Virus record (IMG/VR): IMGVR_UViG_3300021962_000333
Coordinates: 1 to 34,953 of that record
Length of the DNA: 34,953 bases
Source of the DNA: a virus
Reading direction: 5' to 3' (one strand)
Under the pieces are notes generated by a model. It saw only the letters and a program-made list of their open reading frames with translations. It ran no database searches and was not told where the DNA came from. The translations under genes were made by a program, and so were the position numbers. Every line of letters starts with the position of its first letter. The first letter of the stretch is position 1. This document shows, piece after piece, positions 1 through 8,843 of this stretch.

Positions 1-1
1 T

Positions 2-1303
2 ATCACAAGTTTCGGCAATATACCTATAGACGGTAACACATTACCGGTCACTGTAGAATCAGGAAACATCACAGTCAGTGGCAACGTCAATGCTACTATA
101 GAAGGTACCCCAACAGTAAGCCTAGGCCAGCAATCCATAGATGCGTTTGGTAGATTGCGTGTCAGCAATCCATTGACATTATTTGACTCACGCAGCCGTT
201 ATTATGATCATGAACAGTTTTTCACAGCAGTGACAGGTAGTGGCACATATGACTATGATGCTAACAGCAGCACATTCACATTGACAGTATCAGGCTCAGG
301 CGACAGCGTGATACGTGAAACAGAAAAAACATTCGTATACCAGCCAGGCAAGAGTTTATTGGTATTCAGCACATTCTGCATGAACACTCCAGTAACTGGA
401 TTGACACAGCGTGTTGGTTATTATGGGGAGCAGAACGGTATATTCTTTGAAGCAGATGGCACTACATATAACATGGTCATACGCAGTTATAGTTCAGGCG
501 TATTGACTGAAGACAGGATTCCGCAAAGTAGTTGGAACGGTGATAAACTAAACGGCACCGGTGCATCTGGATTCACACTATATCCAGACCGTGATCAGAT
601 TTTCTATACTGACATTGAATGGTTAGGTGTTGGCAGCGTCAGAGTTGGATTCGTGATCAATGGTCAGTTCATACTATGTCATACATTCAATCATGCTAAC
701 CAAGTAGGTAACACTACAACATATATGACAACGGCCTGCTTACCATTGCGTTATGAGATTTCAAGCAGTGGCCCAGGTGGCACACTAAGACAGATTTGTA
801 GCAGTGTCATCAGCGAAGGTGGTTATAGCCTAACTGGCACACCAAGAGCCATAGGTCATGATCTCGATAGTCCTGTACGATTAGCAAATGATCCAACAAT
901 CTTTACTCCATTGATATCAATACGATTGAAGTACACTAACGAAGATGCTATCGTGTTGCCAACAAACTTTACTATCGTTCCTGAAGATCAAGCACTGATC
1001 AAATATAGGATATATAGCCGTGCTATCACAACAGGTGGTACTTGGGCTAATGTAGGCAGTGACAGCAGCGTACAGTATAATCTAGCTCCTACTGCTTTGA
1101 GTAGTGGAAATGTCAATGATACAGCATTCTTAGTATCAAATAATCAAAGTATCAATGCACCTCAAAATGAAGGCTTTGATTTTGAACGACAGTTGTTGCG
1201 TGATACTAGCGCCAACATCATGTATGAATATGTGATAACAGCAGCCACTACTGGTACGAACATCGATGTTTATGCTAGCCTAGGCTGGCAAGAAGTGACT
1301 TAG
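2..1303 (+). CDS. Phage tail/virion structural protein, 5' truncated
   Basis: The reading frame is open from base 2, so the gene enters from the left and the true start lies outside the window; the TTG at 155 is only internal. The visible 433 residues are rich in Ser, Thr, Gly and Asn, as in beta-structured tail or fibre proteins. A short N-terminal repeat-like stretch (ITVSGNVNATIEG) is followed by DAFGRLRVSNP near base 139, a signature I associate with structural proteins of marine T4-like phages. No transmembrane segment or enzyme motif is seen. The neighbouring lysis genes fit a late gene. The exact virion location (fibre, baseplate or other) cannot be told from sequence alone. Confidence 0.6.
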   Translation: MTSFGNIPIDGNTLPVTVESGNITVSGNVNATIEGTPTVSLGQQSIDAFGRLRVSNPLTLFDSRSRYYDHEQFFTAVTGSGTYDYDANSSTFTLTVSGSGDSVIRETEKTFVYQPGKSLLVFSTFCMNTPVTGLTQRVGYYGEQNGIFFEADGTTYNMVIRSYSSGVLTEDRIPQSSWNGDKLNGTGASGFTLYPDRDQIFYTDIEWLGVGSVRVGFVINGQFILCHTFNHANQVGNTTTYMTTACLPLRYEISSSGPGGTLRQICSSVISEGGYSLTGTPRAIGHDLDSPVRLANDPTIFTPLISIRLKYTNEDAIVLPTNFTIVPEDQALIKYRIYSRAITTGGTWANVGSDSSVQYNLAPTALSSGNVNDTAFLVSNNQSINAPQNEGFDFERQLLRDTSANIMYEYVITAATTGTNIDVYASLGWQEVT

Positions 1304-1311
1304 GAGAGTTT

Positions 1312-1788
1312 ATGAGAAAGATATTTTATATCTTACCCATAGTTGGTTTATTTGTTTTATTGGGTTCTTGCGAGGGACATTATCGTTATCCTTGCCAAGA
1401 TCCAGCAAACTGGGGTAAGTTAGAATGTAATAATGATGTATGTAAAGCTGAAGGTACTTGTACAAGTGATGTATTAGCACCGGCAGGTAGCAGAGAATTT
1501 GGCTCAAAAACTGAAGTTGATTCAACAGGAACATCAGAAGAAGATTCTTCAGAAGAAGGTGAAACTGAAATAAGTAGTACTGGATGTACACAACCTACTA
1601 AGTTATCATACAAGAATGATATTGAGGAGCGTATATTCAATGTGAAGCATAAAATGGAATTACCCGTAGACGAAGGTAATAGCAGTATCAATAGAGACGT
1701 TATTACATTGACTGATGAAGCAGCAGAACAACCAGTCACAATGAAGTCAGAAGTTGATGCACTAGAACACGATAGGGCAGTAGAATAG
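1312..1788 (+). CDS. Predicted phage lipoprotein beside lysis genes
   Basis: The 158-residue product starts with a short basic N-terminus, a hydrophobic stretch (ILPIVGLFVLLG) and a lipobox LGSC with Cys20, so it should be a lipoprotein exported by the Sec pathway. The next 35 residues hold five more Cys (CQDP, LECNNDVC, GTC), suggesting a disulfide-rich periplasmic domain; the rest is acidic and Ser/Thr-rich. There is no C-terminal membrane segment, so it does not look like a unimolecular spanin. A GGAGAG Shine-Dalgarno sequence (1303-1308) precedes the ATG. It lies directly before a holin-like gene and an endolysin gene, so a role in outer-membrane disruption or superinfection exclusion is possible but not shown. 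Confidence 0.6.
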   Translation: MRKIFYILPIVGLFVLLGSCEGHYRYPCQDPANWGKLECNNDVCKAEGTCTSDVLAPAGSREFGSKTEVDSTGTSEEDSSEEGETEISSTGCTQPTKLSYKNDIEERIFNVKHKMELPVDEGNSSINRDVITLTDEAAEQPVTMKSEVDALEHDRAVE

Positions 1789-1796
1789 AGGTTATT

Positions 1797-2114
1797 ATGT
1801 CAAATAGATATACAGAATCAGAATTGATGGTAAGAATGAAAGTCACGATTGGCTTAGCATTAGCCTTTTGCCTTGTAGGCATCGTGTTCGTCATTCTATA
1901 CTCACTCATATTCGTAACACAGCCAATTGGCTATCAAAGTCCAAACGATGCTGAATTCTTCAAGTTGATCACTCCAATCGCAACATTCTTGACAGGCATA
2001 TTGTCAGGCATTATGTTAGGTAAATCAAGCGATTCAAATGATAAGAAAGAAGAAGCACCAGAATTGGGACCAGCTAAGGAACCATTAGAGCTTGATGAGG
2101 ATGAAATTGCCTGA
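1797..2114 (+). CDS. Small membrane protein, candidate holin
   Basis: This 105-residue protein has two hydrophobic segments: about residues 16-41 (IGLALAFCLVGIVFVILYSL) and 57-74 (LITPIATFLTGILSGIML), followed by a highly charged acidic tail ending in ELDEDEIA. Size, two membrane segments and position directly before the endolysin (TGATG stop-start overlap at 2112-2116) fit a class II-like holin. A weak GAGG ribosome site precedes the ATG. Family membership is not certain, and it could instead be an antiholin or another inner-membrane virion factor. Confidence 0.5.
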   Translation: MSNRYTESELMVRMKVTIGLALAFCLVGIVFVILYSLIFVTQPIGYQSPNDAEFFKLITPIATFLTGILSGIMLGKSSDSNDKKEEAPELGPAKEPLELDEDEIA

Positions 2115-3271
2115 TGAGCCTAAAGAGTTTACAAGCAAAGATCGGCGTAGCCGCTGATGGTGCTTGGGGTCCAGGCACATTCAAAGCAGCGATGGCATAC
2201 TATAAACTATCGCCAGCAAGAGCCGCACATTTCTTTGCTCAAACAGCACACGAAACAGGCGGCTATAAAGCATTCAGTGAAAATCTAAACTACAATGCTG
2301 CTGGATTGTTAGCTATATTCAAAAAGTATTTCCCAGATATGGCTACAGCAAATCGTTATGCTAGACAACCAGAAAAGATTGCTAATCGTGTCTATGCTAA
2401 TCGCATGGGTAATGGTACAGAGGCAAGCGGTGATGGTTGGAGATATCGCGGTCGTGGTGCATTACAGTTGACTGGCAAAGATAACTACGCAGCATTCGCA
2501 AAGTATTGTAATCGTCCTGATGTATTGAGTAATCCCGATATTGTAGCAACAGAACTAGCATTTGAAAGTGCTATGTTCTTTTTTGAAAGAAATAAATTAT
2601 GGGCTATTTGCGATCAAGGTATAAAAGATAGTGCTATATTAGCACTAACTAAAAAGATCAATGGTGGTACGCATGGTCTTAGTGATCGTAGCGAGAAAAC
2701 AAAAAAATATTTTATGTGGACAGCGGGTGCAAGTCCTGCAGTGGCAGTTTCAGCACCTCAACTAACAGCACCAGCGCAGCCAACATTAGTTGTTACACCT
2801 GACATGCAACTTAGCCCACATTTCAAATTATCGGAGTTTACAAAAAGTGACACAGCAATACGTAAAAGAATTGACAACACACCAGGACCAGCACACGCAG
2901 CAAATCTCAAAAAAGTCTGTGAGAAAATACTTGAACCAGTTCGCAATCATTTTGGCAAGCCTGTTCGTATTAACAGTGGCTATCGCGGCGCCGCTCTTAA
3001 CGCAGCCGTCGGCGGATCAAGTAAATCTCAGCACTGTAATGGGATGGCAGTTGATTTCGAGATAGATGGATTACCTAACCCGGAGCTGGCTAAATGGGTA
3101 GCAGACAACTGTGAGTTTGATCAAATCATACTTGAGTTCTATGATCCAAAAGAAGGTCCTAACAGTGGTTGGGTACATGCTAGTTACAATGAAGGAGCGA
3201 ATCGTAAGCAGAAACTAACTGCTGTTACTGAAAAAGGTAAAACAGTATATAAGCCAGGATTCCTGGCATAA
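2114..3271 (+). CDS. Bifunctional endolysin: GH19 muramidase/chitinase-like plus peptidase M15
   Basis: A 385-residue lysis enzyme. Residues 1-30 resemble half a peptidoglycan-binding repeat (LQAKIGVAADGAWGP). Residues about 34-200 are a glycoside hydrolase 19 domain, with the catalytic Glu in AHETGG and the signature DGWRYRGRGALQLTG. An Ala/Pro-rich linker (about 205-225) leads to a peptidase M15/VanY-like domain with zinc ligands in SQHCNGMAVDF and GWVHAS. The two domains should cut glycan strands and peptide stems respectively. The enzyme has no signal peptide, so release through the upstream holin-like protein is likely. GH19 and M15 endolysins are each common; their joining in one chain is less usual. 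Confidence 0.85.
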   Translation: MSLKSLQAKIGVAADGAWGPGTFKAAMAYYKLSPARAAHFFAQTAHETGGYKAFSENLNYNAAGLLAIFKKYFPDMATANRYARQPEKIANRVYANRMGNGTEASGDGWRYRGRGALQLTGKDNYAAFAKYCNRPDVLSNPDIVATELAFESAMFFFERNKLWAICDQGIKDSAILALTKKINGGTHGLSDRSEKTKKYFMWTAGASPAVAVSAPQLTAPAQPTLVVTPDMQLSPHFKLSEFTKSDTAIRKRIDNTPGPAHAANLKKVCEKILEPVRNHFGKPVRINSGYRGAALNAAVGGSSKSQHCNGMAVDFEIDGLPNPELAKWVADNCEFDQIILEFYDPKEGPNSGWVHASYNEGANRKQKLTAVTEKGKTVYKPGFLA

Positions 3272-3283
3272 CGGAGAAAAAAA

Positions 3284-3517
3284 ATGACAATAGCACTTAA
3301 AACAAAATTATCTGAAATAAAAGATGGAAATTCTGTAGTTGAAAGTAATGCGGCATCAAATCTTTTATCACTCGTAGAAAAATTTGAAAGCAATACCATT
3401 TCTAAGATGCAGTTTCTTACTTCTGTACTAGCCTGTAAACAAAATCATAAAAGAAGAAAAGGATTAGAGTATCAAACTGTTATAAATTTGTGTGAAGAAA
3501 TTTGCAGTTTGTACTAA
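3284..3517 (+). CDS. Unknown 77-residue protein before large terminase
   Basis: I do not recognise this protein. It is mostly helical in character, with a Ser/Asn-rich start and a basic KQNHKRRKG patch near residue 52. A clear ribosome site (ACGGAG, 3271-3276) precedes the ATG. It ends seven bases before the chosen start of the large terminase, which is where T4 has the small terminase gene 16. Known gp16 proteins are about twice as long, so a small-terminase role is only a positional guess. Confidence 0.5.
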   Translation: MTIALKTKLSEIKDGNSVVESNAASNLLSLVEKFESNTISKMQFLTSVLACKQNHKRRKGLEYQTVINLCEEICSLY

Positions 3518-3524
3518 AAATTTT

Positions 3525-5078
3525 ATGATTAAACCGGGATCAAACACCCTAGTAAAAAATCCATACACTAAAACGGTTTTTGCGAATCAGCAAGAACTTG
3601 ACGATTTTGTAAAGTGTTGTGACCCAGACAAGGGTTATCTATATTTCATGGATAACTTCTTTTATATACAGCATCCTACAAAAGGTAGTATGCTGTATCA
3701 TCCTTATGATTACCAAGAACGATTAATTGATACATATCACAATTACAGATATAGTATTGCACTCATGCCTCGTCAGAGCGGTAAGACAACTAGTGCTGCC
3801 GGTTATCTATTATGGTATGCTATGTTTGTACCTGACAGCACTATCCTCATCGCCGCACACAAATATGCAGGTGCGCAGGAAATCATGCAACGTATTCGCT
3901 ATGCTTATGAGAACTGTCCCATGCATATCAAAGCAGGTGTAGCGACATACAACAAGGGATCGTTATTCTTTGATAATGGTAGCCGTATCGTATCAGCCAC
4001 GACAACTGAAAATACTGGTCGTGGTATGTCTATCACATTGTTATATCTTGACGAATTCGCATTCGTAAGACCAACAATTGCTGAACAGTTCTGGACATCT
4101 ATTACCCCTACTCTAGCAACTGGTGGTAAGGCTATCATTACAAGCACTCCAAATAGCGACGAAGACCAGTTTGCATTAATATGGAAGGGTGCTAACAAGA
4201 CTGAAGATGAGTTCGGTAACAAGACTGATGTAGGTAAGAACGGATTCAAGGCATATAGATCATATTGGCACGAACAGCCCGGTCGTGATGAGAAGTGGGC
4301 TGAAGAAATGAAGAACCAATTAGGTCAGGATCGTTTCAATCGTGAAATTGGTTGTGAGTTCATCATCGCTGATGAGACATTAATAAATCCTAATACACTC
4401 ATCATGTTGGAAGGGCAAGAACCTATACATCGTATGGGACAAGTGCGTTGGTATAAAAAGCCTACAAAAGGCAATATCTATGTTGTAGCATTAGATCCAA
4501 GTCTTGGTACAGGTAGTGATCCTGCTGCTATACAAATATTCGAGGCTAACACCACAGAACAAATAGGCGAATGGAAACATAATAAGACAGAGATTCCACA
4601 GCAGATTAAATTATTAGCAGATATAAACAAGTATATTGTAGAATGTACAAATGAACCTAATAATCTATACTATAGTTTAGAAAACAATAGTATAGGTGAA
4701 GCAGCACTGGTCTCATTGGCAGAATACGGAGAAAGTAATATTCCTGGTTTATTTTTTAGTGAAACTGGCAAAAAACGTAAGGGTTTTAATACTACACATA
4801 AAGTCAAGTTGACAGCCTGTGCAAAATTTAAAACATTATTAGAAACTAAAAAGATGAAATTGCATAGTCGTTCCTTGATTAGCGAACTTAAAACATTTGT
4901 TGCTTTAGGGGGCAGTTACAGTGCTAAAGTCGGCGAAACGGACGATTTAGTAATGGCTACATTATTAATAACTAGAATGCTACAACAATTAACAGAATTT
5001 CACTATGATTTAGAAAATCATATACGGGACCACGATGAGATGATACAACCACTACCCTTTTTTGCTGTTTTAAGTTAG
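3525..5078 (+). CDS. Terminase large subunit (gp17-like)
   Basis: This is the packaging ATPase-nuclease that pumps DNA into proheads. From ATG 3525 it has 517 residues. ATPase motifs: Walker A RQSGKTT (83-89), Walker B LLYLDEF (172-178) and coupling motif TSTPN (206-210). Nuclease-domain acidic residues: Asp324 (VALDPSLGTG), Glu386 (SLENNS) and Asp473/474 (ETDDLVMA), as in the RNase H-like fold of T4 gp17. A GTG at 3492 would add 11 residues, but it overlaps the previous gene and also has no ribosome site; 3525 is preferred because it clears the upstream stop. T4 gp17 is longer (about 610 residues). Confidence 0.93.
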   Translation: MIKPGSNTLVKNPYTKTVFANQQELDDFVKCCDPDKGYLYFMDNFFYIQHPTKGSMLYHPYDYQERLIDTYHNYRYSIALMPRQSGKTTSAAGYLLWYAMFVPDSTILIAAHKYAGAQEIMQRIRYAYENCPMHIKAGVATYNKGSLFFDNGSRIVSATTTENTGRGMSITLLYLDEFAFVRPTIAEQFWTSITPTLATGGKAIITSTPNSDEDQFALIWKGANKTEDEFGNKTDVGKNGFKAYRSYWHEQPGRDEKWAEEMKNQLGQDRFNREIGCEFIIADETLINPNTLIMLEGQEPIHRMGQVRWYKKPTKGNIYVVALDPSLGTGSDPAAIQIFEANTTEQIGEWKHNKTEIPQQIKLLADINKYIVECTNEPNNLYYSLENNSIGEAALVSLAEYGESNIPGLFFSETGKKRKGFNTTHKVKLTACAKFKTLLETKKMKLHSRSLISELKTFVALGGSYSAKVGETDDLVMATLLITRMLQQLTEFHYDLENHIRDHDEMIQPLPFFAVLS

Positions 5079-5087
5079 GTCTTTTGG

Positions 5088-5095
5088 ACTAAATA
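5088..5095 (+). promoter_or_regulatory. Late-promoter-like box ACTAAATA
   Basis: ACTAAATA differs from the T4 late consensus TATAAATA in its first two bases and ends five bases before the ATG at 5101. Start-site spacing like that of T4 would put the transcript start at or inside the start codon. Confidence 0.4.
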
Positions 5096-5100
5096 TTACT

Positions 5101-7446
5101 ATGGCACTACCCAGTTTAGAAGCATTAAAGTCTGACCTTTTTGACGCCCTTGAAAGTAAAGGGTATAATCCTATAGGTCTAGACAGCAAAGGAAAAGAAA
5201 CCCCTAATCCAGAAGATAGCGATGTTATACGTTTTGAACTTACAGATCAAAATGGTATATCAGCAGGACAAGCATGGGTAGGAGTAGAGTTAAAGAAACA
5301 ACGTGCTGAAGATAAGAAAAATATAGTGTTATGGATTAATCCTGATTTAATGAAAAGCCCAGAATTTGATAATTTCTTAGCATTATTAAGAAGCTGGCGC
5401 CGTGACAAAAATGCAGGTTTTGAACTTAAAACTAAAAAAGGTCAATTAGTACACGATATGAAAAAGAGGTCTATTATGAAAGAGAAAGAAAAACTAGAAG
5501 AAGGTTATTATCCTTTAGGCAAAAAGAGTTCTTACAGTGATAACGTTCCTAGTGTAAAAATTATATTACAACATACTCGCCAACTAGAAGAAGGTGAACA
5601 ACGCTTTCGTAATATCGCCAAAATTTTCGTAGAAAATACTAACGGTGAACGCTTCTTATTGCCAACGACACGTCCAGGATTAGCAAGAGTATTTGCACGC
5701 CATGTCGCAGAAGGCGGCACACCTTATGATGATAAGGCAAAACATATCACAACATTAGTTGAAGAATATACAAAGATGGCTGGTTTCGTTCGTGCTACTA
5801 AGAACGATCAGTTCAATGAATCAGCGCAGCGTTTAGTCAATGAAGGGATTAATCACTATAATAACCTACGTGAGACATTATCTAAAATGACTACACATAA
5901 AGGTTATGTAAAATATTTTGAAAGTTATACTCCTGTATTAAACGAAGAATCAGATGAAAATTCATTGAATGAGTTATTTGTAAGAGAAACATTAGACCCA
6001 AGAATTGAAAGTGTATTGCCAATTCTTAGCCGTTTATCAAAAAATCTAACAGAAATGAATGAAGTTAAAGAATTAGATGAATGGGCACAAAGTTTAGTTG
6101 AAGGTGGCGACGGTGGCGAAGCCAGTGAAGAAGTTGATGGGGATACATCAGGCACTGCAGGTCAAGGTGGTGCAGAAGATGTAGACATTAATGAAGAACA
6201 AATGCAAACTAAAATGGCTGATAGCAATGAAGTAGCAGATGTTATTTTTCAAAGTTTAAAAGGTGAGAAAAATTTAAACAGCAATGATATCTATGCGATT
6301 ATTGATGAATACGAAGACCTAATGACAGACGAAGGATATCAAGTTAATAGTGATGATGTTGCTCAAATATTAATGGGTAAACTTAATATAGTAAGTGAAG
6401 CACCCGGAGCAATGACATTAAAGCATAATCAAAATACCGAAAAAAAAAATCTAAAAGCATTTGATTTAGATGAAGGCGCAGGTGATGCTCCTATAGATAA
6501 AATGTCAGATGAAGATTTGGCTGACTACTTAGGCGTAAGCGTAAAATTTGTAAAGCAAGATCGTAAACGTGCAGAACAAGCAGCGCGTGATAAAACAGAT
6601 GATGTATCTGAAGCTGAAGATTTTGATGATGAAAAATTCAGTAAAATGAATATGGCTCAACAAACAGCCTACATGAAAAAAAATCCAATGCCAAATGACA
6701 TTAATTTTGATAAAAGCGCATTACAAGGCAACAAGGATGCTGAAAAATTAATGAAACCAGCACAAAACAAAGACGGTACATATAGTTTTAGTAAAGGCAT
6801 GGCTCATGGTATAGATTCCATGCAACCTAGTATGAGTCAAGTAGGCAGGACTGCAGGTAAGGCTTTATACAGAGACATGCCTGGACAACTTAGAAAAGAA
6901 AAAACACAAAATCCAGAAAAGTTTCAACAAGATTATGACTCACTAGATGATGCTGGAAAGGCAGAAGTTGATAGAAATTTAGCAATTACTGATAAGCAGG
7001 CAAAAGCAAACTATAAGCAATACCAAGCGGGTTTAGATAAACAAATGACTGATCAAGGATATAGCAAATATGGTTATAATTACAATGATCAACCCGTAGT
7101 TGGTAGAATTAAAAATGCGGGTGCTTGGCTAAAAGATAAGTTTAATGAAGAAGAAGATTCGGAAGAAGATTTAGATGAAGCATTTCGCTATTATTATCCC
7201 GGTGCTACAAAAGCAGAAATCAAGAAAAAAGTTCACAAGTTCATACATGGAAATAAAGGATTTGAAGAAGATGTTGAAGAAGGTCTTGATGCTAACCAAA
7301 AACGTGTAGGACAATTAGGCCCAACTGAACCTGTAGGCAAGAACGAAAAGAACCTACGCGGTAAACTTGTAGGAGCCAGTGAGAGTATAAATATTGATAC
7401 TGATACTATGTTATTAGATCGTATCACAAAATTAGCAGGTAAATAG
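5101..7446 (+). CDS. Large acidic unknown protein, possibly virion-associated
   Basis: The 781-residue product is not assigned to a named family. Residues 1-330 look globular, with a conserved-looking stretch around residue 175 (FRNIAKIFVENTNGERFLLP, then TRPGLARVFARHVAEGG). Residues about 340-380 are Gly/Glu/Asp-rich and low complexity. The C-terminal half is highly charged, with many KK and DE clusters, a possible coiled coil near 490-520 and several DLDEA/EEDVEEG segments, suggesting disorder. I believe similar proteins exist in marine T4-like phages without a known role. A late-type promoter box just upstream and the place after terminase favour a virion or assembly protein. No enzyme motif is visible. 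Confidence 0.55.
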   Translation: MALPSLEALKSDLFDALESKGYNPIGLDSKGKETPNPEDSDVIRFELTDQNGISAGQAWVGVELKKQRAEDKKNIVLWINPDLMKSPEFDNFLALLRSWRRDKNAGFELKTKKGQLVHDMKKRSIMKEKEKLEEGYYPLGKKSSYSDNVPSVKIILQHTRQLEEGEQRFRNIAKIFVENTNGERFLLPTTRPGLARVFARHVAEGGTPYDDKAKHITTLVEEYTKMAGFVRATKNDQFNESAQRLVNEGINHYNNLRETLSKMTTHKGYVKYFESYTPVLNEESDENSLNELFVRETLDPRIESVLPILSRLSKNLTEMNEVKELDEWAQSLVEGGDGGEASEEVDGDTSGTAGQGGAEDVDINEEQMQTKMADSNEVADVIFQSLKGEKNLNSNDIYAIIDEYEDLMTDEGYQVNSDDVAQILMGKLNIVSEAPGAMTLKHNQNTEKKNLKAFDLDEGAGDAPIDKMSDEDLADYLGVSVKFVKQDRKRAEQAARDKTDDVSEAEDFDDEKFSKMNMAQQTAYMKKNPMPNDINFDKSALQGNKDAEKLMKPAQNKDGTYSFSKGMAHGIDSMQPSMSQVGRTAGKALYRDMPGQLRKEKTQNPEKFQQDYDSLDDAGKAEVDRNLAITDKQAKANYKQYQAGLDKQMTDQGYSKYGYNYNDQPVVGRIKNAGAWLKDKFNEEEDSEEDLDEAFRYYYPGATKAEIKKKVHKFIHGNKGFEEDVEEGLDANQKRVGQLGPTEPVGKNEKNLRGKLVGASESINIDTDTMLLDRITKLAGK

Positions 7447-7448
7447 GT

Positions 7449-7820
7449 ATGGCACATTTTGCAAAATTAGATAGTAACAATATTGTTACAGAAGTTATAG
7501 TAGTTCACAATAATGAATTACTTGATAATGGCGTAGAAAATGAGGCAAAAGGTGTCGCTTTTTGTCAGAGTTTGTTTGGGGGTGTTTGGAAGCAAACAAG
7601 TTATAATAGTAACATGAGAAAGCATTTTGCTGGTATAGGCTATACATATGACAGTGGTCGTGATGCTTTTATACCAGAGAAACCACATAACAGTTGGGTA
7701 CTTGATGAATCAACATGTCAGTGGATAGCCCCAGTAGCAATGCCTGATGATGGTAAAGCATATAGTTGGGATGAGTCAACACTTAACTGGGTAGAAGTAC
7801 CCGCAGTAACGGGAGAATAA
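7449..7820 (+). CDS. Conserved phage protein of unknown role, probable tail accessory
   Basis: This 123-residue protein begins MAHFAKLDSNNIVTEVIVV, a start I recognise from many cyanophage and pelagiphage small proteins that lie near tail or fibre genes; no function is established to my knowledge. The second half has two copies of a Trp-containing pattern (WVLDESTCQW, SWDESTLNW), like short fibre-associated repeats. It begins right after the stop of the previous gene (AAATAGGTATGG) and ends two bases before the glycine-rich gene, so the three are likely co-transcribed. Confidence 0.55.
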   Translation: MAHFAKLDSNNIVTEVIVVHNNELLDNGVENEAKGVAFCQSLFGGVWKQTSYNSNMRKHFAGIGYTYDSGRDAFIPEKPHNSWVLDESTCQWIAPVAMPDDGKAYSWDESTLNWVEVPAVTGE

Positions 7821-7822
7821 AA

Positions 7823-8680
7823 ATGCCAATATTTTCAGGTGTAACATTTAGCGGTGGCGGATTTGTGATACAATCGCCTGCTACAACACCTCCTTCGTCT
7901 ATAGATTTTATTTTAGTTGCTGGCGGTGGCGGTGGCGGCAATGGAATCAATGGTGGTGGTGGTGCAGGTGGCTATAGGTCATTCTCATCTCAATCTATAA
8001 GTACTGGGGTCACATATACAGTCACAATCGGTGCGGGTGCAGGTGCGCAAGCAAAAGGTTCTAATAGTTCCTTTTTATCACAATCAGCTACAGGCGGAGG
8101 TATAGGTGGCGGACTTGATTCAGAATCACCGTCAGGTGGCGCCGGCGGTAGCGGTGGTGGTGGTAGAATTCCTGGATGGCCTGGTAACTATTCAGGTAAC
8201 CAAGGTGGTTATACTCCTTCTGAAGGATATTATGGTGGCCAAGGATATGGCAGCGGTACAGCAGTGGGCGGTGGCGGTGGCGGCGCCGGCGGCGCAGGTG
8301 GAGCAGTTGCTATAAATCCTCCGGCAGCCGGCAATGGTGGTGTAGGGGTACAATCAGATATTAGCGGTGTCAGCACATATTACGCCGGCGGCGGCGGCGG
8401 CGGTAAAGCATCGGGAGTGGCAGGAAATGGCGGCAATGGCGGCGGTGGCAATGGCGGATTAGGTGGTAATGGAAGCAACGGTACTACTAATACCGGCGGC
8501 GGCGGTGGTGGCGCTGGATTAGGTGGCACGACCGGAGGCTCCGGCGGTAGCGGAGTGATGATATTGCGATATCCAGATTCATTTGCAGAAGCATCAGCCA
8601 CTACAGGTAGTCCAACATATACAAATACAGGTGGCTACAGAATTTATCAATTCACTGGTTCTGGGTCAATCACTTTCTAA
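7823..8680 (+). CDS. Glycine-rich repeat protein, candidate tail-fibre adhesin
   Basis: About residues 30-255 of this 285-residue protein form a Gly-rich field with many runs of GGGGG and GGxGG separated by short variable loops. The unit VTYTVTIGAGAGA and the C-terminal MILRYPDSF...GGYRIYQFTGSGSITF are typical of the glycine-rich domain found in phage and bacterial surface proteins. In T-even phages, gp38-type adhesins use polyglycine sandwiches to present receptor-binding loops, so a host-recognition role is a reasonable inference. The DNA is a dense GGC/GGT triplet tract, far richer in G+C than its neighbours and prone to slippage. It is the last gene before the gp32 regulatory region. Confidence 0.65.
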   Translation: MPIFSGVTFSGGGFVIQSPATTPPSSIDFILVAGGGGGGNGINGGGGAGGYRSFSSQSISTGVTYTVTIGAGAGAQAKGSNSSFLSQSATGGGIGGGLDSESPSGGAGGSGGGGRIPGWPGNYSGNQGGYTPSEGYYGGQGYGSGTAVGGGGGGAGGAGGAVAINPPAAGNGGVGVQSDISGVSTYYAGGGGGGKASGVAGNGGNGGGGNGGLGGNGSNGTTNTGGGGGGAGLGGTTGGSGGSGVMILRYPDSFAEASATTGSPTYTNTGGYRIYQFTGSGSITF

Positions 8681-8728
8681 AAACGCAAAATATAATAATT
8701 TTATTCTCCCAATATAGGTATAAGTATA

Positions 8729-8756
8729 TTGACATATTGTGACATTCGTGTAGAAT
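8729..8756 (+). promoter_or_regulatory. Sigma70-like promoter for gp32 gene
   Basis: A perfect -35 TTGACA (8729-8734), 16-base spacer and -10 TAGAAT (8751-8756). Transcription would start near 8763, giving a leader of about 80 bases before the ATG at 8844. Confidence 0.6.
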
Positions 8757-8760
8757 GTCA
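8740..8760. promoter_or_regulatory. Inverted repeat over the -10 box, candidate operator
   Basis: TGACATTC (8740-8747) and GAATGTCA (8753-8760) form a perfect 8-base inverted repeat with a five-base centre. It covers the -10 hexamer of the gp32 promoter, so a dimeric protein bound there would block RNA polymerase. No specific regulator is identified. Confidence 0.45.
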
Positions 8761-8769
8761 TAGTATGTT

Positions 8770-8837
8770 AGTTGTCTCCTAGACAACTCAACATAAAACA
8801 CATTTAGGCTCAACATAGGCATTTACAACATAGGAGA
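8770..8837 (+). promoter_or_regulatory. gp32 mRNA leader: hairpin plus CAACATA repeats
   Basis: An 8-bp hairpin, AGTTGTCT-CCT-AGACAACT (8770-8788), would sit near the 5' end of the transcript. It is followed by a mostly unpaired A/C-rich stretch holding three CAACATA copies (8789-8795, 8811-8817, 8826-8832), the last touching the AGGAGA ribosome site (8832-8837). T4 gp32 represses its own translation by nucleating at a structured leader element and spreading along unstructured RNA to the ribosome site; this leader has the same layout. Confidence 0.45.
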
Positions 8838-8843
8838 TTATAT

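Noticed and set aside
2790-3065. Open frame in another frame inside the endolysin
   Set aside because: It lies entirely within the M15 domain coding region, whose motifs are intact, and has no own signals.
3284-3517. Small terminase subunit (gp16)
   Set aside because: Position fits, but the protein is about half the usual length and shows no recognisable terminase motif, so it was left as unknown.
3492-3524. GTG 3492 as the terminase start
   Set aside because: It overlaps the preceding gene and, like ATG 3525, has no ribosome site; 3525 clears the stop at 3517. The choice is not certain.
8380-8601. Proline-rich open frame on the - strand
   Set aside because: It is the complement of the GGN codon tract of the glycine-rich gene and has no ribosome site or own context.
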